DNA of 64,000 nucleotides, taken from contig JBKJUS010000184.1 in the NCBI GenBank assembly GCA_046590575.1, forward strand, positions 1 through 64,000, in the 5' to 3' direction. Of the stretch, positions 60,107 to 64,000 are shown piece by piece; positions within the stretch are counted from its first letter, which is position 1, and every line of letters begins with the position of its first letter. The DNA is from DATLNF01 sp046590575. GTDB lineage: Bacteria > Actinomycetota > Actinomycetes > BP-191. The notes beneath the pieces were generated by a model. It saw only the letters and a list, made by a program, of their open reading frames with translations, did no database searches and was not told the origin of the DNA. A program made the position numbers and the translations under genes.

Positions 60107-61978
60107 TCAGGGCACCGCCTGACGGGCGAACTGGGTCTGGTAGAGCTCCGCGTAGAGACCGCCGACGGCAACGAGCTCGTCATGGGTGCCCTGCTGCACA
60201 ATCCGACCTTCGTCGACGACGAGGATGAGGTCCGCCTCGCGGATGGTCGACAGTCGGTGGGCGATCACGAGCGACGTACGACCGCGAAGCGCGGTGCGCA
60301 GCGCGATCTGCACGGCGAGCTCGTTCTCGCTATCGAGGTGGGCAGTCGCCTCATCCAGGATCATGATGCCGGGTGCCTTGAGTAACAGACGGGCAATGGC
60401 GATCCGCTGCTTCTCGCCACCGGAGAGCCGGTAGCCACGGTCGCCAACAACCGTGTCGTAGCCGTCGGGCAGCGTCGAGATCAAGTCGAAGATCTGCGCG
60501 TCCCGACAGGCCTCGTCGAGCTGCGCCACCGTCGCGTCCGGCTTGGCGTACAGCAAGTTGCTGCGAATGGTGTCGTGGAACAGATGCGCCTCCTGGGTGA
60601 CCGCACCCACGGTGGCGCCAAGGGACTCCAGGGTCACGTCGCGTACGTCGACTCCGCCGACGCGCACCGAGCCTGCTTGTACGTCGTACATCCGGGTGGG
60701 CAGCATCGAGATCGTCGTCTTGCCGGCGCCGGACGGGCCTACGAGCGCGATCATCTGGCCGGCCCGCGCGGTGAAGCTCACGTCATGGAGCACTTGGGCG
60801 GACCGGCCGCTGTCGGTCACCGCGACCGACTCCAGTGATGCCAGGGAGACCTCGTCCGGCGTGGGATAGCGGAAGTCAACGTGGTCGAACTCGATCGTCG
60901 CCGCGACGTTGGGAAGAGAGCCCGCGCCCGGACGGTCGGCGATCAGCGGAGGTAAGTCGAGCACCTCGATGACCCGCTCGAAGCTGACCAGAGCGGTCAT
61001 CACGTCGACCCGAACGTTGGACAGCGCGGTCAGCGGGCCGTAGAGACGAGTCAGCAGAGTGGCAAGGGCCACCACGTCACCGTTGGAGATGCTTCCGTCG
61101 ATCGCCAGATGCCCGCCGAGGCCGTAGACCAGAGCGGTAGCCATGGACGCCACCAAGGTGAGCGAGACAAAGAAGGCCCGGCTATACATCGAGACCCGCA
61201 CGCCAATGTCACGGACCCGGCCTGCCCTGCCCCGGAAGGCCTCAGCCTCGTGCTGCGGACGGCCGAAGAGCTTGACCAGCAGCGCACCGGAGACGTTGAA
61301 ACGCTCGGTCATCGTGTTGTTCATCTCGGCGTTGAGCACCATGCCCTCGCGAGTCATCTCCTGCAGTCGGTTACCCACCCGTCGGGCCGGCAGGATGAAG
61401 ACCGGCAGCAGGACCAGCGACAGGAGGGTGATCCGCCAGGAGAGGCTGGCCATCACCGAGACCGTGACGATCAAGCCGATCGCGTTGGACACCACGCCCG
61501 ACAAGGTCGACGTGAATGCCTGTTGCGCACCGATGACGTCACTGTTCAGCCGGCTCACCAGGGCGCCAGTCTGAGTTCGGGTGAAGAAGGCGATCGGCAT
61601 CCGCTGGACGTGTTCGAAGACCGCGCTGCGCAGGTCGAAGATCAGCCCCTCGCCGATACGCGAGGAGAAGTAGCGGATGAGCAGCGAGATGCCGGCATCG
61701 AACACGGCGACCCCCGCCATGAGCAGGGCGATCGTGGTGACCAGGCCACGGTTGCCGGGTCCGATCGCGTCGTCGAGCAGCTTTTTGAACAGCAATGCTG
61801 GCGCAACAGTGGTGACCGAAGCGGCGACAACCAGGATGAGGAACACGATGAGCTCGCGCCGGTACGGCGCGGCGAACCCGACTACCCGGCGTACCAGAGC
61901 ACGGCTGATCTTGTTCTGCACCACGGATCGGTCCGTGCTGAAGGAGTGGTAGGTATGCCAGTCGCCGCCGGTGCGCAT
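60107..61978 (-). CDS. ABC exporter, fused permease and ATPase
   Basis: This protein has 623 residues. Six membrane helices are followed by a nucleotide-binding domain with Walker A GPSGAGKTT, ABC signature YRLSGGEKQRIAIARLL, and Walker B IMILDEATAHLDSE. It works as a homodimer or heterodimer to export lipids, drugs or peptides; no peptidase domain is present. The substrate cannot be inferred. The convergent propeller gene ends 14 bases away. Confidence 0.95.
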   Translation of the reverse strand: MRTGGDWHTYHSFSTDRSVVQNKISRALVRRVVGFAAPYRRELIVFLILVVAASVTTVAPALLFKKLLDDAIGPGNRGLVTTIALLMAGVAVFDAGISLLIRYFSSRIGEGLIFDLRSAVFEHVQRMPIAFFTRTQTGALVSRLNSDVIGAQQAFTSTLSGVVSNAIGLIVTVSVMASLSWRITLLSLVLLPVFILPARRVGNRLQEMTREGMVLNAEMNNTMTERFNVSGALLVKLFGRPQHEAEAFRGRAGRVRDIGVRVSMYSRAFFVSLTLVASMATALVYGLGGHLAIDGSISNGDVVALATLLTRLYGPLTALSNVRVDVMTALVSFERVIEVLDLPPLIADRPGAGSLPNVAATIEFDHVDFRYPTPDEVSLASLESVAVTDSGRSAQVLHDVSFTARAGQMIALVGPSGAGKTTISMLPTRMYDVQAGSVRVGGVDVRDVTLESLGATVGAVTQEAHLFHDTIRSNLLYAKPDATVAQLDEACRDAQIFDLISTLPDGYDTVVGDRGYRLSGGEKQRIAIARLLLKAPGIMILDEATAHLDSENELAVQIALRTALRGRTSLVIAHRLSTIREADLILVVDEGRIVQQGTHDELVAVGGLYAELYQTQFARQAVP

Positions 61979-61990
61979 GAAACGCCGTCC

Positions 61991-63142
61991 CTAGAGGAAG
62001 GCTGACTCACCGGTGAGCGCGCGGCCGATGAGCAGCTTCTGGATTTGGCTGGTGCCCTCGTACAAGGTGGTAACTCGCGCATCGCGAAGGAACTTCCCCA
62101 CCGGGAACTCGTCGATGTAGCCGTAGCCGCCATGCACCTGCACCGCGGCATTGGCAGCTCGGACTGCGGCTTCCGAGGCGAAGTACTTCGCCATCGAGCT
62201 CTCGAGCGTGTGCTTTTCGCCCCGCTGCTTGCGATCGGCGATCTGCCAGACCAGCAGCCGAGCCGCGGCCACGTCCACCGCGGTGTCGGCGATCAGCTCC
62301 TGGATGAGCTGGAAGGCGGCAATCGGCTTGCCGAATTGCCGCCGCTGAGTCGAGTAGGCCACCATCTGGTCCAGACACGCCTGCGCCAGGCCGGTGCACG
62401 CTGCCGCCAGGCCAAAACGGCCGTCGTCCAGCGCGGACAGGGCCACCTTGATGCCGGCGCCCTCGTCACCGAGGAGGGCGTCGGCCCCGACGACGACATC
62501 GGCGAGGTGCACCGCCGCGGTGTCGCACGAACGCAGGCCGAGCTTTCCGTGGATGGGAGTGGTCGACCATCCGCTGGCGTCGGTCGGCACGAGGAACGCA
62601 CTCACTCCCTTGGCCCCGGGGCCACCAGTGCGCGCCATCACCAGTGCGACTCCAGCGATGCCGCCGTTGGTGATGAAGATCTTCTCGCCGTTGATGCGGT
62701 AGGTGTCGCCTTCCCGCACGGCCGTCGACCGGAGCGACGCCGGGTCGCTGCCGTGATCAGGCTCGGTCAGGCAGAAGCAGCCGAGCGAATCCCCGGTGGC
62801 CATGCTCGGCAACCAGCGCTGCTTCTGCTCCTCCGTGCCCCACCTGACGATGCTGCCCGCGACCAGCCCGAGGTGCACGGTGACGATTGATCGGACGTTG
62901 CCGTCCCCCCGGCCCAGCTCCTCGATGAACAGCGCGTAGCTCAGCGGGTCGGCGCCGCCGCCGCCGAAGGCCTCGGGGATGGACATGCCGAGCCACCCTG
63001 CGGACCGCAGGCCGGCCAGCGCTTCGGTGGGAAAGCGCTCCTCCCGGTCGTTGGCGAGGGCCCGCGGTACGACGACGCTGTCGACCCACTCTCGCGCCGC
63101 AGTGCGGACAGCCTGCTGATCTGAGCTGAGCGAGAGATCCAC
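61991..63142 (-). CDS. Acyl-CoA dehydrogenase
   Basis: This protein has 383 residues. FCLTEPDHGSDPASLRSTAV, KIFITNGGIAGVALVMART and TQRRQFGKPIAAFQLIQELI are standard signatures, as is the C-terminal VHGGYGYIDEFPVGKFLRDA with EGTSQIQKLLIGR. The usual catalytic Glu region is LYEGTSQIQ (Glu in this motif). It oxidises acyl-CoA with FAD. It is two bases downstream of the enoyl-CoA hydratase gene, so the two form a beta-oxidation operon. Confidence 0.96.
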   Translation of the reverse strand: MDLSLSSDQQAVRTAAREWVDSVVVPRALANDREERFPTEALAGLRSAGWLGMSIPEAFGGGGADPLSYALFIEELGRGDGNVRSIVTVHLGLVAGSIVRWGTEEQKQRWLPSMATGDSLGCFCLTEPDHGSDPASLRSTAVREGDTYRINGEKIFITNGGIAGVALVMARTGGPGAKGVSAFLVPTDASGWSTTPIHGKLGLRSCDTAAVHLADVVVGADALLGDEGAGIKVALSALDDGRFGLAAACTGLAQACLDQMVAYSTQRRQFGKPIAAFQLIQELIADTAVDVAAARLLVWQIADRKQRGEKHTLESSMAKYFASEAAVRAANAAVQVHGGYGYIDEFPVGKFLRDARVTTLYEGTSQIQKLLIGRALTGESAFL

Positions 63143-63144
63143 CG

Positions 63145-63936
63145 CTACTCCCCTGTCCCGGCGAGGTCCCGGAGCCGACGAAGCTGAGCCCGGCGTTCCG
63201 CCACCACCTGGTCGTCATAGGTGCTGTCCGCTGCACGGCGCAGGAGCGCCTTGGTCTCGATGACGGCATCACGCAGCGGGACGAGGAGTGCGGCAACCAG
63301 GTCGTCGACGGCACCAGTGAGCTGGTCCGGCTCAACGACGAGCTCGGCGAGCCCGATCCGCTGCGCCTCGGCCGCACCCACCCGTCGGCCCGTCACGCAG
63401 ATCTCCAGCGCGCGTGGGTAGCCGACCAGGTCAACGAGAGGCTTGGTGCCGCCGAGGTCAGGAACGATGCCCCTCGATGTCTCCGCCATCGACAGCTGTG
63501 CGTCACTGGCCAGCACCCGGAGGTCGCAGGCCAGCGCAAGCTGGAAGCCGGCACCGACAGCATGCCCCTGGACTGCGGCGATGCTCACGATATCCGGGCG
63601 GCGCCACCAGCTGAAGGCCGCCTGGAACTCGGCAATCACCTTTTCGGCGTCCCGGTCGGCCAACCGGGCGAGCTCGGTGAACGACAGAGCGCCCGGCAGT
63701 CCAGCCGGCGAGAACATCGCGAGGTCGAGACCTGCTGAAAAGCTCGGCCCGTCCCCGCGCACGACGACGATGCGCACGTCACCGGCCAGCTCGCGCCCGA
63801 TGCGAGCGAGCGCAGTCCACATGGCAGGTGTCTGCGCATTGCGCCGGTCTGGCCGGCAGAGCGTCACGGTCGCTACGGGACCAGTGACGTCGAGTCGCAG
63901 CCCCGCCTCGGTCACCCAGCGTTCGTCGTCGGCCAT
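63145..63936 (-). CDS. Enoyl-CoA hydratase/isomerase
   Basis: A 263-residue crotonase. DGPSFSAGLDLAMFS is the oxyanion-hole motif, and AAVQGHAVGAGFQLALACDL is the second with a conserved Gly-Ala-Gly. One active-site Glu is not clear because the ALACDLRVLASDAQLSMAET segment has Glu only at MAET. ATG 63936 fits a GGGATGAC ribosome site and is preferred to ATG 63993. It is upstream of the acyl-CoA dehydrogenase. Confidence 0.93.
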   Translation of the reverse strand: MADDERWVTEAGLRLDVTGPVATVTLCRPDRRNAQTPAMWTALARIGRELAGDVRIVVVRGDGPSFSAGLDLAMFSPAGLPGALSFTELARLADRDAEKVIAEFQAAFSWWRRPDIVSIAAVQGHAVGAGFQLALACDLRVLASDAQLSMAETSRGIVPDLGGTKPLVDLVGYPRALEICVTGRRVGAAEAQRIGLAELVVEPDQLTGAVDDLVAALLVPLRDAVIETKALLRRAADSTYDDQVVAERRAQLRRLRDLAGTGE

Positions 63937-64000
63937 GTCATCCCGCTTCGTCGTCGTCGTGAGCATTCTTGCGGGTCGCTCGCGGAAGCACATGTTGAGC

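Noticed and set aside
1..64000. tRNA or rRNA genes
   Set aside because: Reading through the gaps between genes showed no cloverleaf-like or rRNA-like segment; a dedicated scan was not possible.

Overview
The window is a high-GC (about two-thirds G+C) stretch of chromosome with frequent GTG and a few TTG starts, and it comes from an actinobacterium. Supporting this are a mycothiol-type maleylpyruvate isomerase-like protein, a Streptomyces subtilisin inhibitor-type protein, YdbS/YdbT-like PH-domain proteins, an AcnR-like TetR regulator beside aconitase, and paired actinobacterial acyl-CoA dehydrogenases. I cannot name a genus. No rRNA or tRNA gene was seen.

Region 1 (1-1550): the end of an FAD oxidoreductase and an ArsR/SRPBCC operon. 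Region 2 (about 1540-18100) is accessory DNA. It holds four broken integrase pieces (1543-2169, 5528-6020, 9372-9452, 17996-18103), one intact tyrosine recombinase (11045-12349) and an ISL3-type insertion sequence (9523-10970). It also holds two toxin-antitoxin-like pairs (8615-9258 and 14211-14893), a secreted subtilase, two unknown secreted proteins and an NTPase/winged-helix regulator with a YdhR-like enzyme, flanked by an unusual C-rich repeat family. Between two integrase relics lies an IlvY-like LysR regulator divergent from a plant-type (class II) ketol-acid reductoisomerase.

Region 3 (18500-22760): a membrane protein plus Tat-exported multicopper oxidase operon, an HpaI-type aldolase and a YtcJ-like amidohydrolase. 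Region 4 (22750-30910) is the most interesting part. Homospermidine synthase and an ornithine decarboxylase-family enzyme sit beside a small Mur ligase that resembles cyanophycin synthetase but lacks its ATP-grasp domain, followed by full-length cyanophycin synthetase and cyanophycinase. This could be a combined nitrogen storage and polyamine locus.

Region 5 (31000-41010): cold-shock protein, D-Ala-D-Ala carboxypeptidase, a sortase-anchored amidase, an acetyltransferase, an inositol monophosphatase-like enzyme, a sedolisin-fold protein that seems to have lost catalytic residues, a PAS protein, an FtsH homologue and MsrB. Region 6 (41086-53700): a two-subunit acyl-CoA dehydrogenase, a GDPD / BNR-propeller / ubiquitin-like sulfur carrier run, HlyIII, a quinone oxidoreductase, an M14 carboxypeptidase, two PH-domain membrane proteins with a lipoprotein SSI-like inhibitor, NhaA and a zinc alcohol dehydrogenase.

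Region 7 (53746-63936): a strong inverted repeat, a mitochondrial-type aconitase divergent from an AcnR-like repressor, a secreted protein, an SDR, a DUF6308-like protein, a secreted LVIVD-type propeller, an ABC exporter, and an acyl-CoA dehydrogenase/enoyl-CoA hydratase pair. All functions are inferred by reading motifs; no database search was possible.
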